NCBI RefSeq assembly: GCF_010119935.1
Contig: NZ_CP048209.1
Coordinates: 2,041,501 to 2,105,500 of the forward strand
Reading direction: 5' to 3'
DNA: 64,000 bases
Origin: Paenibacillus lycopersici
GTDB lineage: Bacteria; Bacillota; Bacilli; Paenibacillales; Paenibacillaceae
The notes under the pieces were generated by a model that saw nothing but the letters and a program-made list of their open reading frames with translations, was not told where the DNA came from and made no database searches. Of this stretch, positions 44,193-52,862 are shown piece after piece (position 1 is the stretch's first letter; every line of letters begins with the position of its first letter). The position numbers were made by a program, and so were the translations under genes.

Positions 44193-45371
44193 ATGTCCGA
44201 GCAGCAATCCAAAAACAACAACAACAAGCCCGAAACGAAATTCGCGACGAAGCTGATTCATTTCGGCAGCGAAATCGACGAGCATACCGGCGCGTCCAGC
44301 GTGCCGATCTACCAAGCGTCGACGTTCCACCACCACGACATCTTCAATCCGCCGGTGCATGACTACAGCCGTTCCGGCAATCCGACGCGCCAGGCGCTGG
44401 AAGATTACATCGCGCTGCTCGAAGGCGGCGCGCGCGGGTTCGCGTTCGCCTCCGGCATGGCGGCGATCTCGACAGCGTTCCTGCTGTTCTCGACCGGCGA
44501 CCACGTCATCGTGACGGAGGACGTCTACGGCGGCACGTACCGCCTGCTGACGACCGTTCTGAACCGGCTCGGCATCGAGTCGACGTTCGTGGACATGACG
44601 GATTTCGACGCGGTGAAGGCGGCGCTTCGTTCCAATACGAAGGCCGTGTTCATGGAGACGCCGTCCAACCCGACGCTCAAAATTACCGATATCGGCGAGA
44701 TCGCGGCATGGGCGAAATCGCATGAGCTGATCACGCTGCTGGACAACACGTTCATGACGCCTTACCATCAGCGTCCGATCGAGCTCGGCGTGGATATCGT
44801 CCTGCACAGCGCGACGAAGTTCCTCGGCGGGCACAGCGATGTCTTGGCCGGACTGGCCGTCGTGGCGAACGACAGCCTCGGACGCCGTCTGAAGCAGCTG
44901 CAGAACGGGCTCGGCACCGTGCTTGCGCCGCAGGAATCGTGGCTGCTGATGCGCGGCATGAAGACGCTGCAGGCGCGCATGGAGCAGAGCGAGCGCAGCA
45001 CCCGCAAGCTGGCGGAATGGCTGAGCGGCCATCCGGCGGTAACGCGCGTGTATTATCCGGGGCTGGCCGATCACCCGCGCCGCGAGGTCCACGAGAAGCA
45101 GTCCAAGGGCTACGGCGCGGTCGTCTCCTTCGACGTCGGCGACGGCGACCGGGCGAAGGCGGTGCTGAGCCGCGTGAAGCTGCCGCTCGTGGCGGTAAGC
45201 CTTGGCGCCGTCGAGAGCATCTTGTCGTATCCGGCAATGATGTCCCATGCGGCGATGCCGCAGGAAGTGCGGCATGAACGCGGCATTACCGACGGGCTGC
45301 TGCGCTACTCCGTCGGTCTCGAGGATATCGACGATCTGATCGCGGATTTGGATCAAGCGCTGAACGGGTAA
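44193..45371 (+). CDS. metC: Cystathionine beta-lyase MetC
   Basis: 392 residues from ATG 44193; the ribosome site GAGGGGG lies inside the end of metI, so translation is coupled. PLP-fold markers: YSRSGNPTRQALEDYIALLE, ASGMAAISTAF, DVYGGTYRLL, ETPSNPTLK, DNTFMTPYHQRPIELG and PLP-lysine K209 (HSATKFLGGHSD). It cleaves cystathionine to homocysteine, pyruvate and ammonia. The first 16 residues are Asn/Lys-rich and outside the fold. Confidence 0.93.
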   Translation: MSEQQSKNNNNKPETKFATKLIHFGSEIDEHTGASSVPIYQASTFHHHDIFNPPVHDYSRSGNPTRQALEDYIALLEGGARGFAFASGMAAISTAFLLFSTGDHVIVTEDVYGGTYRLLTTVLNRLGIESTFVDMTDFDAVKAALRSNTKAVFMETPSNPTLKITDIGEIAAWAKSHELITLLDNTFMTPYHQRPIELGVDIVLHSATKFLGGHSDVLAGLAVVANDSLGRRLKQLQNGLGTVLAPQESWLLMRGMKTLQARMEQSERSTRKLAEWLSGHPAVTRVYYPGLADHPRREVHEKQSKGYGAVVSFDVGDGDRAKAVLSRVKLPLVAVSLGAVESILSYPAMMSHAAMPQEVRHERGITDGLLRYSVGLEDIDDLIADLDQALNG

Positions 45372-45391
45372 TTCGGCGCATATAGAGCCAT

Positions 45392-45425
45392 ACGCGGCTG
45401 TCCGGATGGACTAGCCGCGTTTTTC
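45392..45425 (+). terminator. met operon terminator
   Basis: ACGCGGCT pairs with AGCCGCGT, followed by TTTTTCTT. Confidence 0.85.
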
Positions 45426-45540
45426 TTCGTTTTGGGGGAGTTACCGCGTTCGGACGGCATATGACGGCCGATTGCGTTTGTGGTAGTATAAATTGAACCT
45501 GTTTGGGTACGGAAATGTGGAATGAAGGAGGTCTACTGCA

Positions 45541-46674
45541 TTGTCTAACATCGATCCAATTTTAGATAAAGCGTTGCAAGGCGGACGGATCGGACTGGAA
45601 GAGTGCATCACGCTGTTCGAATCCGACGAAATCGAGAAAATGGGGCATGTCGCCAACCAGCTGATGATGCGGAAGCATCCGGAGCCGATCACGACGTTCG
45701 TCGTGGGACGCAACATCAACTACACGAATATTTGCGACGTGTACTGCCGGTTCTGCGCGTTCTACCGCGCGCCGGGCTCGAAGGAGGGCTACGTCCTGTC
45801 CGACGAAACGATCCTGAAGAAAATACAGGAGACGATCGATGTCGGCGGAACGGAAATCCTGATGCAGGGCGGGGTCAACCCGGATCTGCCGTTCTCGTAC
45901 TACCTGGATTTGCTGCGCAAAATCAAATCGCACTATCCCGAAATTACGATGCATTCCTTCTCGCCGGCTGAAATTCAGAAGATGGTCACGCTGTCGGGCT
46001 TGCCGCTGGAGCAGGTGCTGCGCGAGCTGAACGCGGCGGGCCTCGATTCATTGCCGGGCGGCGGCGGCGAAATCCTCGACGACCGGACGAGACGGAAGAT
46101 CAGCCGCTTGAAAGGGTCGTGGACGGACTGGATGGACGTTATGCGTACCGGCCATAAGATCGGCATGAACGCGACGGCGACGATGGTCATCGGCTTCGGC
46201 GAAGAGATGGAGGAGCGCGCGCTGCATCTGCTCCGCGTCCGCGAAGCGCAGGACGAATGCATCGCGAACGGCTACGACTCCAAGGGCTTCCTGGCGTTCA
46301 TTCCGTGGACGTTCCAGCCGGAGAACACGAACATGAAGCGGGAGAAAGCGACGCCGGAGGAATACTTGAAGACGCTCGCGATCAGCCGGATTACGCTGGA
46401 CAACATCGACAACTTCCAATCGTCGTGGGTGACGATGGGGCCGGAAATCGGCAAGTTGACGCTCTCGTACGGCTGCAACGACTTCGGCAGCACGATGATC
46501 GAGGAGAACGTCGTCTCCGCTGCGGGCACGACACACAAGGTCAACATCGGCTCGACGCTTCGCATCATCCGCGAAGCGGGCAAAATCCCGGCGCAGCGGA
46601 ATACGAAGTACGACATCTTGAAGGTGTACGAGGAATCCGAGCAGGCGCAGAACGATTTTATTATGCAAAACTAA
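45541..46674 (+). CDS. mqnC: Cyclic dehypoxanthinyl futalosine synthase (MqnC), radical SAM
   Basis: 377 residues from a TTG start with GAAGGAGG upstream. The CX3CX2C cluster is C65-C69-C72 (CDVYCRFC), preceded by NINYTNIC. QGGVNPDLP, SPAEI and LPGGGGEILDDRTR match the MqnC/MqnE/CofH group; GFLAFIPWTFQPENT and the overall length fit MqnC. It forms the ring of the futalosine menaquinone pathway, giving the quinone that SdhCAB and the respiratory chain reduce. No other mqn gene is in the window. Confidence 0.93.
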   Translation: MSNIDPILDKALQGGRIGLEECITLFESDEIEKMGHVANQLMMRKHPEPITTFVVGRNINYTNICDVYCRFCAFYRAPGSKEGYVLSDETILKKIQETIDVGGTEILMQGGVNPDLPFSYYLDLLRKIKSHYPEITMHSFSPAEIQKMVTLSGLPLEQVLRELNAAGLDSLPGGGGEILDDRTRRKISRLKGSWTDWMDVMRTGHKIGMNATATMVIGFGEEMEERALHLLRVREAQDECIANGYDSKGFLAFIPWTFQPENTNMKREKATPEEYLKTLAISRITLDNIDNFQSSWVTMGPEIGKLTLSYGCNDFGSTMIEENVVSAAGTTHKVNIGSTLRIIREAGKIPAQRNTKYDILKVYEESEQAQNDFIMQN

Positions 46675-46695
46675 GGTTCGGGCCATAGCTTCCTG

Positions 46696-46742
46696 AAGCT
46701 TCTTCAACGGCGGAGATCATCCGCCGGCGAGGAGGCTTTTTT
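46696..46742 (+). terminator. mqnC terminator
   Basis: AAGCTTCTTC pairs (with wobbles) with GAGGAGGCTT around an inner GGCGGA/TCCGCC stem, followed by T. Confidence 0.8.
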
Positions 46743-47144
46743 GCGTCTTCGTTTCCTTCAGGGTACGCAAGGGTGAATGATAATCAAGACCGTGCGCGCA
46801 TCCAAGATCAGCCTTTCATTCCAGCGTCCGGCCAGCGCAGGCAGAGCATACATCGTATATCTGCTTCCGACGAACCATATACTGTTAAGGAAGCGGCAAA
46901 ACGCGATCGGGCGACCGATCGGCCCATCGCCTGCCTATCGAACCTTCGAGCCATTCCGATAACGGCGCTCCGTGCGGCGCGAAATTTAAGCATATGCTTC
47001 GATGTCGTCTTTGTCTCATGTCCGCCGCGCTGCCGGCGGCCGCTGTTCCAATCAACGCGCACGCGATTGCGTCGGATGCGGATCTTGATCAATGCCTGCC
47101 GGCCGGCCTTCCATGCGTTCCAATACTGTTTAGGAGTTGAGCCT
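46743..47144. other. Intergenic stretch upstream of ytxC
   Basis: About 400 bases. The ytxC frame happens to stay open through it, but with no ribosome site and no similarity to the YtxC N-terminus; a promoter for ytxC presumably lies here but none is clear. Confidence 0.4.
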
Positions 47145-48152
47145 ATGGAACTGTTCACTGTTTCGTTGCATTCGGCTTCCCAGGAGGCGATTGACCGCCT
47201 ACATCGTTATCTGAGCGAAGAATTCGCCGATTTACATAGTGCCGGCGCAGGCTGCAAAGCTGCCTTCACGCGGCCCGATTACGATAGCATGGCCATCCAG
47301 TGCCGGGCGGAGCTGCCGGTTTTTCAGCTGGAGCAGGACGGCCCGGTGGTCTACCGCAGATCGGCGCTTGCGTTCGCGCGTTATATCCTGAACGAATTGG
47401 AGCCGATGCTCCTGAAGGCGATCATCCGGAAACAGTTCCACTACGAGGACGCGGCTGAAATCGAAGCGCTGTCGCGCTACTGCCACAATATCCTCTACGG
47501 AACGACCGGCTATGGCACGACTGTCTATGGTACGTCCGTCGTCGCGGCGCAGGAGGAAGAGAACGCGGCGGACAGGGCGGATCTGGAACGGCGGCTCGGG
47601 AAGGTGGCCGACGAGCTGGAGCAGTTCGTTGCGGGCAACACCCGGCTTCATCTGGACGGCTTCGTTTCGTTCCGGCTTGCCTCGTATTGGCAGGAGCTCA
47701 AGGACGTCGTGGCGTACGCGGTCGATGAATACGTGATGGATAAACAGTATCAGGAATTCATCTCGTTGTTGAAATATTTCGTGCGGATGCAGGAAGTGAA
47801 GCTGCCGATCGTCCACGTGCTCCATAAAGGCGGAAGCGATTTCGTGCTGTACGATCAGCAATTTCAGCTGCTGGATACCGTGCCGGCCGACCGGATCGTA
47901 GCGGAGATGCTCGAATCGGAAATGAACATGGAGGATATGATCGTCAGCACCCTGATCACGGTCTCCCCGCAGCAAATCGTCATTCACACCAGGCAGCCGG
48001 AGCTCCCGGTCATGCGCACGCTGGAGACGATTTTCGAGCAGCGGGTCCGGCTATGCTGTTCCTGCGGCCAGTGCAGCCTCCATTTCGACGAGGCCGATCA
48101 TGCTCCGGCAGAGCAGCCGGCGGAGATTCGCATCCGCAACGTCATTCCGTGA
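47145..48152 (+). CDS. ytxC: YtxC-like protein
   Basis: 335 residues from ATG 47145 (TAGGAG upstream). Members of the YtxC family are sporulation-associated, of unknown biochemistry; B. subtilis YtxC has about 280 residues and also lies just before thrS. Features seen: a helical region with FVSFRLASYWQELKDVVAYAVDEYVMDKQYQEFISLLKYFV (about 170-212), a low-complexity GTTGYGTTVYGTS segment (about 122-134) not expected in the family, and a CSCGQC motif near the C-terminus. Assignment rests on the middle region and gene order. Confidence 0.78.
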   Translation: MELFTVSLHSASQEAIDRLHRYLSEEFADLHSAGAGCKAAFTRPDYDSMAIQCRAELPVFQLEQDGPVVYRRSALAFARYILNELEPMLLKAIIRKQFHYEDAAEIEALSRYCHNILYGTTGYGTTVYGTSVVAAQEEENAADRADLERRLGKVADELEQFVAGNTRLHLDGFVSFRLASYWQELKDVVAYAVDEYVMDKQYQEFISLLKYFVRMQEVKLPIVHVLHKGGSDFVLYDQQFQLLDTVPADRIVAEMLESEMNMEDMIVSTLITVSPQQIVIHTRQPELPVMRTLETIFEQRVRLCCSCGQCSLHFDEADHAPAEQPAEIRIRNVIP

Positions 48153-48177
48153 ATCGCTGGAAGACGGGGAATCGGGC

Positions 48178-48207
48178 TTGACCGGGCAAGCCGCGGCGGC
48201 TTATAAT
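48178..48207 (+). promoter_or_regulatory. Sigma-A type promoter of thrS
   Basis: TTGACC (48178-48183), an 18-base spacer and TATAAT (48202-48207), upstream of the T-box leader. Confidence 0.8.
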
Positions 48208-48229
48208 GGCTAGTAAGAAAAAGCGTTGA

Positions 48230-48490
48230 CAAAGACATGTATCACCGTCCCGCACGATCCAGAGAGAGGAAACCCGGCTGAAATTTCCTTGCGCTGCAGC
48301 GATGATATACCCCTTTGTAGCTGTGAAGTTGAAACCGGGCTTAGGCTTGGCGGTAAGCTCCACCGGATCGTTTCCGTTACGAACGTCTACAAGGATCGGC
48401 AGACGGCTCTAACCGTTGCCGGTTGAACTAGGGTGGAACCACGGGTCAATCACAAGCACTCGTCCCTTCGCGGGGATGCGTGCTTTTTTA
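48230..48490 (+). promoter_or_regulatory. T-box leader of thrS
   Basis: Stem I begins near AGAGAGG (48261). GAAACC at 48331-48336 fits the GAA-specifier arrangement, giving ACC (Thr) as likely specifier codon. The T-box itself is AGGGTGGAACCACGG (48430-48444), and the terminator GCACTCGTCCC/GGGGATGCGTGC plus T run ends at 48490. Uncharged tRNA-Thr would favour the antiterminator and raise thrS expression. Confidence 0.93.
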
Positions 48491-48542
48491 TTTGGGCGCG
48501 CAATCCGCAGCAACCATCAACCGACCAGGAGGAACGAAAATC

Positions 48543-50480
48543 ATGGCGATTCAAGTGAAGCTGCCGGACGGCGCCGTCCGGGAATACGAACAAGGCGCAA
48601 CGATCGAAGACGTGGCGGGCTCGATAAGCACGGGCTTGCGGAAGAATGCGGTGGCAGGCAAGGTGGACGGCAAAGTCGTCGACCTCAATACGCCGCTGGA
48701 AAGGGATGCGGCGCTCGAAATCGTGACGCTGGATTCCGCCGACGGGCTTGAAGTGTACCGCCACAGCACGGCGCATTTGATGGCGCAGGCGATCAAACGG
48801 CTGTATCCGGAACGCAACGTGAAGCTCGGCATCGGCCCTGTCATCGAAGACGGATTCTACTACGACATCGACATGGACGAGACGCTGACGGCCGACGACC
48901 TCGAGAAAATCGAGAAGGAAATGGAGCGCATCGTCAAGGAAGATTTGCCGATCCGCCGCCGCGCCGTCAGCCGCGACGAAGCGATCGCGATTTTCACGGA
49001 AATCAACGATCCGCTGAAGCTGGAGCTGATCCGCGACCTGCCGCAGGAAGCGCAGATCACGATTTACGACCAGGGCGAGTTCTTCGACCTATGCCGCGGA
49101 CCGCATCTGCCCTCCACGGGGCGCATCAAGGCATTCAAGCTGCTCAGCATTGCCGGGGCCTACTGGCGCGGCGATTCCAAGAACAAGATGCTGCAGCGCA
49201 TCTACGGCACGGCGTTTCCGAAGAAAGCGCAGCTCGACGAGCATTTGCACTTCCTGGAGGAAGCGAAGAAGCGCGATCACCGCAAGCTCGGCAAAGAGCT
49301 GAAAATGTTCACCTTCTCCCGCGAAGTCGGCCAAGGCTTGCCGCTCTGGCTGCCGAACGGCGCGCGCGTGCGCAGAACGCTGGAGCGTTATATCGTCGAT
49401 CTGGAGGAGCGTCTCGGCTACCAGCACGTCTACACGCCGGTATTGGCGAACGTGGAGCTGTACAAGACGAGCGGCCACTGGGAGCACTACAGCGAAGACA
49501 TGTTCCCGAAGATGGCGCTCGACAACGAGGAGCTCGTGCTCCGTCCGATGAACTGTCCGCATCATATGATGGTGTTCAAGAGCGAAATGCGCTCGTACCG
49601 CGACTTGCCGATCCGCATCGCCGAGCTCGGCACGATGCACCGCTACGAGATGTCCGGCGCCTTGACGGGGCTGCACCGCGTGCGCGCGATGACGCTGAAC
49701 GACGCGCATATCTTCGCCCGTCCGGATCAGATCAAGGAGGAGTTCAGCCGCGTTATCAACCTGATCCGTCAGGTGTACGAGGACTTCGGCATCAAGGAAT
49801 ACCGCTTCCGCCTGTCGTACCGCGATCCGCAGGATACGGAGAAGTACTTCCCGAACGACGAAATGTGGGAAATGTCGCAGCGCATGCTGCGCGAAGTCGT
49901 CGAGGAGCTCGGCCTGCCGTTCTTCGAGGCGGAAGGCGAAGCGGCCTTCTACGGCCCGAAGCTGGACGTGCAGATCAAGACGGCGCTCGGCAAGGAAGAG
50001 ACGCTCTCCACGGCGCAGCTCGACTTCTTGCTGCCGGAACGCTTCGAGCTTGAATACGTCGGCGACGACGGCAAGAAGCACCGTCCGGTCGTTATCCACC
50101 GCGGCATTATCAGTACGATGGAGCGCATGACGGCGTTCCTGCTCGAGAACTTCGCGGGCGCGCTGCCGCTCTGGCTGTCGCCGGTCCAAGCGAAGATCAT
50201 TCCGGTCTCCACGGCGTACGAAGGTTATGCGCGCGAGCTTGAAGAGAAGCTGCAGCTCGCCGGCATCCGCGTCGAATCCGACCTGCGCAACGAGAAGCTC
50301 GGCTACAAGATCCGGGAAGCGCAGCTGGAGAAGATGCCGTACATGCTGATCGTCGGCGAGAACGAAGCGAATTCGGAATCCGTCTCCGTCCGCAAACGCG
50401 GCGAAGGCGATATCGGCTCGAAGCCGGTTGCGGAGCTGATCGCGATGCTGCAGAATGAAATCGCGACGAAACAGATCTAG
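48543..50480 (+). CDS. thrS: Threonyl-tRNA synthetase
   Basis: 645 residues from ATG 48543 (AGGAGG upstream; the open frame extends into the T-box terminator). TGS domain (1-62), second editing domain with [16 protein letters not shown] and the HxxxH/C zinc-like residues, class II core with motif 2 around [15 protein letters not shown] and zinc ligands in MNCPHHMM, motif 3 [14 protein letters not shown], and anticodon-binding domain (about 535-640). Charges tRNA-Thr. Confidence 0.97.
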   Translation: MAIQVKLPDGAVREYEQGATIEDVAGSISTGLRKNAVAGKVDGKVVDLNTPLERDAALEIVTLDSADGLEVYRHSTAHLMAQAIKRLYPERNVKLGIGPVIEDGFYYDIDMDETLTADDLEKIEKEMERIVKEDLPIRRRAVSRDEAIAIFTEINDPLKLELIRDLPQEAQITIYDQGEFFDLCRGPHLPSTGRIKAFKLLSIAGAYWRGDSKNKMLQRIYGTAFPKKAQLDEHLHFLEEAKKRDHRKLGKELKMFTFSREVGQGLPLWLPNGARVRRTLERYIVDLEERLGYQHVYTPVLANVELYKTSGHWEHYSEDMFPKMALDNEELVLRPMNCPHHMMVFKSEMRSYRDLPIRIAELGTMHRYEMSGALTGLHRVRAMTLNDAHIFARPDQIKEEFSRVINLIRQVYEDFGIKEYRFRLSYRDPQDTEKYFPNDEMWEMSQRMLREVVEELGLPFFEAEGEAAFYGPKLDVQIKTALGKEETLSTAQLDFLLPERFELEYVGDDGKKHRPVVIHRGIISTMERMTAFLLENFAGALPLWLSPVQAKIIPVSTAYEGYARELEEKLQLAGIRVESDLRNEKLGYKIREAQLEKMPYMLIVGENEANSESVSVRKRGEGDIGSKPVAELIAMLQNEIATKQI

Positions 50481-50554
50481 AGCGGCCAGCAGGCCTTGAA
50501 GCGGCGCGATGACCGGTCCGGCTGACAGGCCGGCCGCGGTCATCGCCGCTGCAT

Positions 50555-50622
50555 AAAGCTTGTCGTCATTGGGTATCCTTCCTGCTAAGGAGGCTTGCAA
50601 CCCAAATGACGACAAGCTTTTT
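50555..50622 (+). terminator. thrS terminator overlapping the start of the 3D-domain gene
   Basis: Arms of 20-21 bases (50555-50574 with 50600-50620, one unpaired base) close a loop that holds the ribosome site AAGGAGG; a T run follows. The ATG at 50606 lies in the 3' arm. Confidence 0.85.
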
Positions 50623-51190
50623 ATCGTTTCGCCGCTTGCTGCTCGCTTGCGCGGCCGCGCTGCTCTTGTTCGGGCAGGCGCTGTACGCGGAATGCAAGGC
50701 AGCCGGCAGCAGGAACGAACAACCCCATGAGAAACCGTCCGAGATCGGCATGCCTGCCATGTCATCCTTGGCGGCAGGCAGCGTTCATCATATGCAGGTC
50801 GTTGCTACCGGCTATACGGCCGGCGTGGAGTCGACCGGCAAGCGGCCGGGGCATCCGCAATACGGCATCACCTATTCGGGCGTCAAGGTACGCCGCGACT
50901 TCGTATCGACGATCGCGGCGGATCCGAAAGTGTTCCCGATCGGAACCGTTCTCTACGTGCCGGGCTACGGCTACGGGATCGTAGCGGATACGGGCTCGGC
51001 CATTAAAGGCAGGAAGATCGATCTCTATTTCGAGACGAGGAAACAAGTGTTCAATCAATGGGGCAAGCGGAAAGTAACGGTATACGTTCTGAAGCGGGGC
51101 AACGGCAAACTGACCGAAGCGAGGGTGACCGAGCTGAACGAGGCGGTCACGGCCGAGAAGACGCTGCCGCGATCCGTCCTGGAGTCCTAG
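50606..51190 (+). CDS. Exported 3D-domain protein
   Basis: 194 residues. Signal peptide [20 protein letters not shown]... with predicted cleavage after LYA. The mature part is essentially one 3D domain (about 70-165): [62 protein letters not shown], with the three conserved aspartates (ADP, ADTG, KIDLYF). 3D domains are the catalytic double-psi barrels of Rpf/YocH/YabE-like wall lytic transglycosylases. The start codon is buried in the preceding terminator hairpin, so expression must avoid that structure. Confidence 0.88.
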   Translation: MTTSFLSFRRLLLACAAALLLFGQALYAECKAAGSRNEQPHEKPSEIGMPAMSSLAAGSVHHMQVVATGYTAGVESTGKRPGHPQYGITYSGVKVRRDFVSTIAADPKVFPIGTVLYVPGYGYGIVADTGSAIKGRKIDLYFETRKQVFNQWGKRKVTVYVLKRGNGKLTEARVTELNEAVTAEKTLPRSVLES

Positions 51191-51221
51191 CGCTCCGTCT
51201 TGCCGGAAGTTCGATATAGAT

Positions 51222-51253
51222 AAAGAAGGTTGACGTTCAACCTTCTTTTTTTT
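51222..51253 (+). terminator. Terminator of the 3D-domain gene
   Basis: AAGAAGGTTGA pairs with TCAACCTTCTT, followed by a long T run. Confidence 0.88.
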
Positions 51254-51312
51254 ATGCTTTTACTGTGATATGATCAATTTATGTAAGCGCTATCACCCGA
51301 AGGGGCGGTGCT

Positions 51313-51861
51313 ATGGATAACGGTCCAGAACAGGGGCAAAGTCAAGTCGACGCCGAGGTCGGCGTATCGGGAAGCCCGGATCCGCTGATATCCGGGATGC
51401 TGGAAGGCAAGCTGCTGCAGCTGTACAACGAGATGATCGCGGTCGCCAGGTCGAACGTCTACAACAAGTCGGATGCCCAGGATGCCGTACAGGAAGCTTG
51501 GGTCCGCATGCTGGCCAATCGCGGCTCGCTGCGGGAGGCGGATAAGCTGAACGCGTGGGCCAAGGTTATTACGGCCAATGCGGCTCGCTCGATCAATTTG
51601 CGAGCCAAGCGGATTTATCCGGTAGACGCGAGCGAGTTCGCGGATAACGCCGGAACCTCCAGAGACGAGCAGGCGATCATGCTGGAGATCCGGGAGTTGC
51701 TGGAGTCGGTCGATCCGCGGACGAGAGCGCTGCTGCTGTACAAGTTTTATTTCGGCTATAAGGATCAGGAGATCGCCGAGGCCTGGAAGCTGCCCGTAGG
51801 CACGATCAAAGCGCGGATCCACCGCGCCAAACGCCGATTGCAGCAGTGGATGTCCAATTGA
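51313..51861 (+). CDS. ECF-type RNA polymerase sigma factor
   Basis: 182 residues. Region 2: LYNEMIAVARSNVYNKSDAQDAVQEAWVRML (about 37-67); region 4: LLYKFYFGYKDQEIAEAWKLPVGTIKARIHRAKRRLQQW (about 142-180). Both sigma-70 parts are present with a short linker, as in ECF factors. An unusual N-terminal 30 residues (Gly/Gln/Ser-rich) precede them. No anti-sigma gene is adjacent, so it may be controlled otherwise. Confidence 0.88.
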   Translation: MDNGPEQGQSQVDAEVGVSGSPDPLISGMLEGKLLQLYNEMIAVARSNVYNKSDAQDAVQEAWVRMLANRGSLREADKLNAWAKVITANAARSINLRAKRIYPVDASEFADNAGTSRDEQAIMLEIRELLESVDPRTRALLLYKFYFGYKDQEIAEAWKLPVGTIKARIHRAKRRLQQWMSN

Positions 51862-51890
51862 GACTGCGGCATGAATTCATCCGGTCTTGT

Positions 51891-51920
51891 ACATAATCGC
51901 TATCGCTCCCTGCCATACTA
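51891..51920 (+). promoter_or_regulatory. Sigma-G-like promoter of the small spore-peptide gene
   Basis: CATACTA (51914-51920) fits the -10 consensus of forespore sigma-G; ACATA (51891-51895), 18 bases upstream, fits four of five positions of its -35. Confidence 0.5.
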
Positions 51921-51945
51921 AGTGGCGTACGGGGAGGTGAGCAGC

Positions 51946-52077
51946 ATGGCGAAAAATAAAAACAATAAATTCAACGCAGCACAACAAAACAAATACAATG
52001 CGGAATTCGCAGCCGAGAACGCAAACGCGAATGCGAACGCAGCGACGAAAGGCGCTTCGCAGAAAGCGGAAAAATAA
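51946..52077 (+). CDS. Gamma-SASP-like small spore peptide
   Basis: 43 residues beginning MAKNKNNKFNAAQQNKYN, with the segment EFAAENANANANAA and a Lys-rich end. Asn/Gln/Ala richness, absence of hydrophobic core and the E-F-A-x-E motif resemble gamma-type small acid-soluble spore proteins, which store amino acids in the spore. ATG follows GGGGAGGTGA; a sigma-G-like promoter and a terminator flank it. Homology is suggested by composition, not proven. Confidence 0.65.
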   Translation: MAKNKNNKFNAAQQNKYNAEFAAENANANANAATKGASQKAEK

Positions 52078-52098
52078 CGGCTATCCGGCCGTTGAACG

Positions 52099-52128
52099 AG
52101 AGGGACCCCGAAGCGGTCCCTCTTTTAT
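52099..52128 (+). terminator. Terminator of the small spore-peptide gene
   Basis: AGAGGGACC pairs with GGTCCCTCT, followed by TTTATTT. Confidence 0.88.
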
Positions 52129-52301
52129 TTGCCCGCTAATGGAAATTGTAAAGATTCCGTGTAATCGGACCTGACATCAGAGATGGGTTTTAACCGTATT
52201 CATGCTAAAAAAATGGTTTTCAAACCGATGTTGATCATGTAAGATAGAGATTAAGATTATAATTGTAATAATACATGACATATGAGGAGAGAGGGCTTGC
52301 C

Positions 52302-52682
52302 ATGACAGAACCGATTTCGTATTTCCCGCCTTCTCATCTGAGACATCGCAAGGCAGCGGAAGTTATACCGTTCTTAAGCACCTATATCGCCAAGAGAGAG
52401 CAGGAAATCGCGGAGATCGAGCAAATGGTGGAACGCTACGAGAAGCGCCGTCTGCAGGAAGAGCGATCGTATCAATCCATGTCGGCGCTGCGGCGGCTCC
52501 TCTCCGGCAAGAAGCCGGCGCATCATCTGGCCGTCGAATACATCCATTACGTCAAGCGGCCGATGGAGAAGGTGCGTCAGCTGCGCAATGAGATCGAGCA
52601 GGCCAGCGCCATTCTGAATACGGCCGATCCGTCGGCGATTGTCGCCGTCTCGAGCGATATGGAAGACGAACTGAAATCATGA
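52302..52682 (+). CDS. Small coiled-coil protein of unknown function
   Basis: 126 residues from ATG 52302 (AGAGAGGG upstream). Predicted mostly helical: AKREQEIAEIEQMVERYEKRRLQEERSYQSM (about 28-58) and a second helix KRPMEKVRQLRNEIEQASAIL (about 86-106) look like a coiled-coil hairpin. No signal peptide or membrane segment. No family recognised. Monocistronic, followed by a terminator. Confidence 0.7.
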   Translation: MTEPISYFPPSHLRHRKAAEVIPFLSTYIAKREQEIAEIEQMVERYEKRRLQEERSYQSMSALRRLLSGKKPAHHLAVEYIHYVKRPMEKVRQLRNEIEQASAILNTADPSAIVAVSSDMEDELKS

Positions 52683-52685
52683 TCA

Positions 52686-52714
52686 CACCGCTCGTTGCGT
52701 ACGGCGGTTTTTTT
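52686..52714 (+). terminator. Terminator of the coiled-coil gene
   Basis: ACCGC pairs with GCGGT around a GC-rich loop, followed by seven T. Confidence 0.7.
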
Positions 52715-52862
52715 GTTGCCTTCAACCGCCGAACGCCTCTGCCCCGTACGAGGACGGCGAGTCCTTATACGGGCGAGGCGTTCGTACAAGCAGGATTGGC
52801 GGATTGACCGAGATCGGGGCAATCGGCGCTTCCGGATTAGACGGGCGGCGCCGGATGCGTCG

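Noticed and set aside
43476..45356. 626-codon minus-strand frame opposite metI-metC
   Set aside because: Shadow frame whose internal similarity merely reflects the paralogy of metI and metC on the other strand.
46773..47144. N-terminal extension of ytxC by 124 codons
   Set aside because: Open by chance; the TAGGAG site and family length support ATG 47145.
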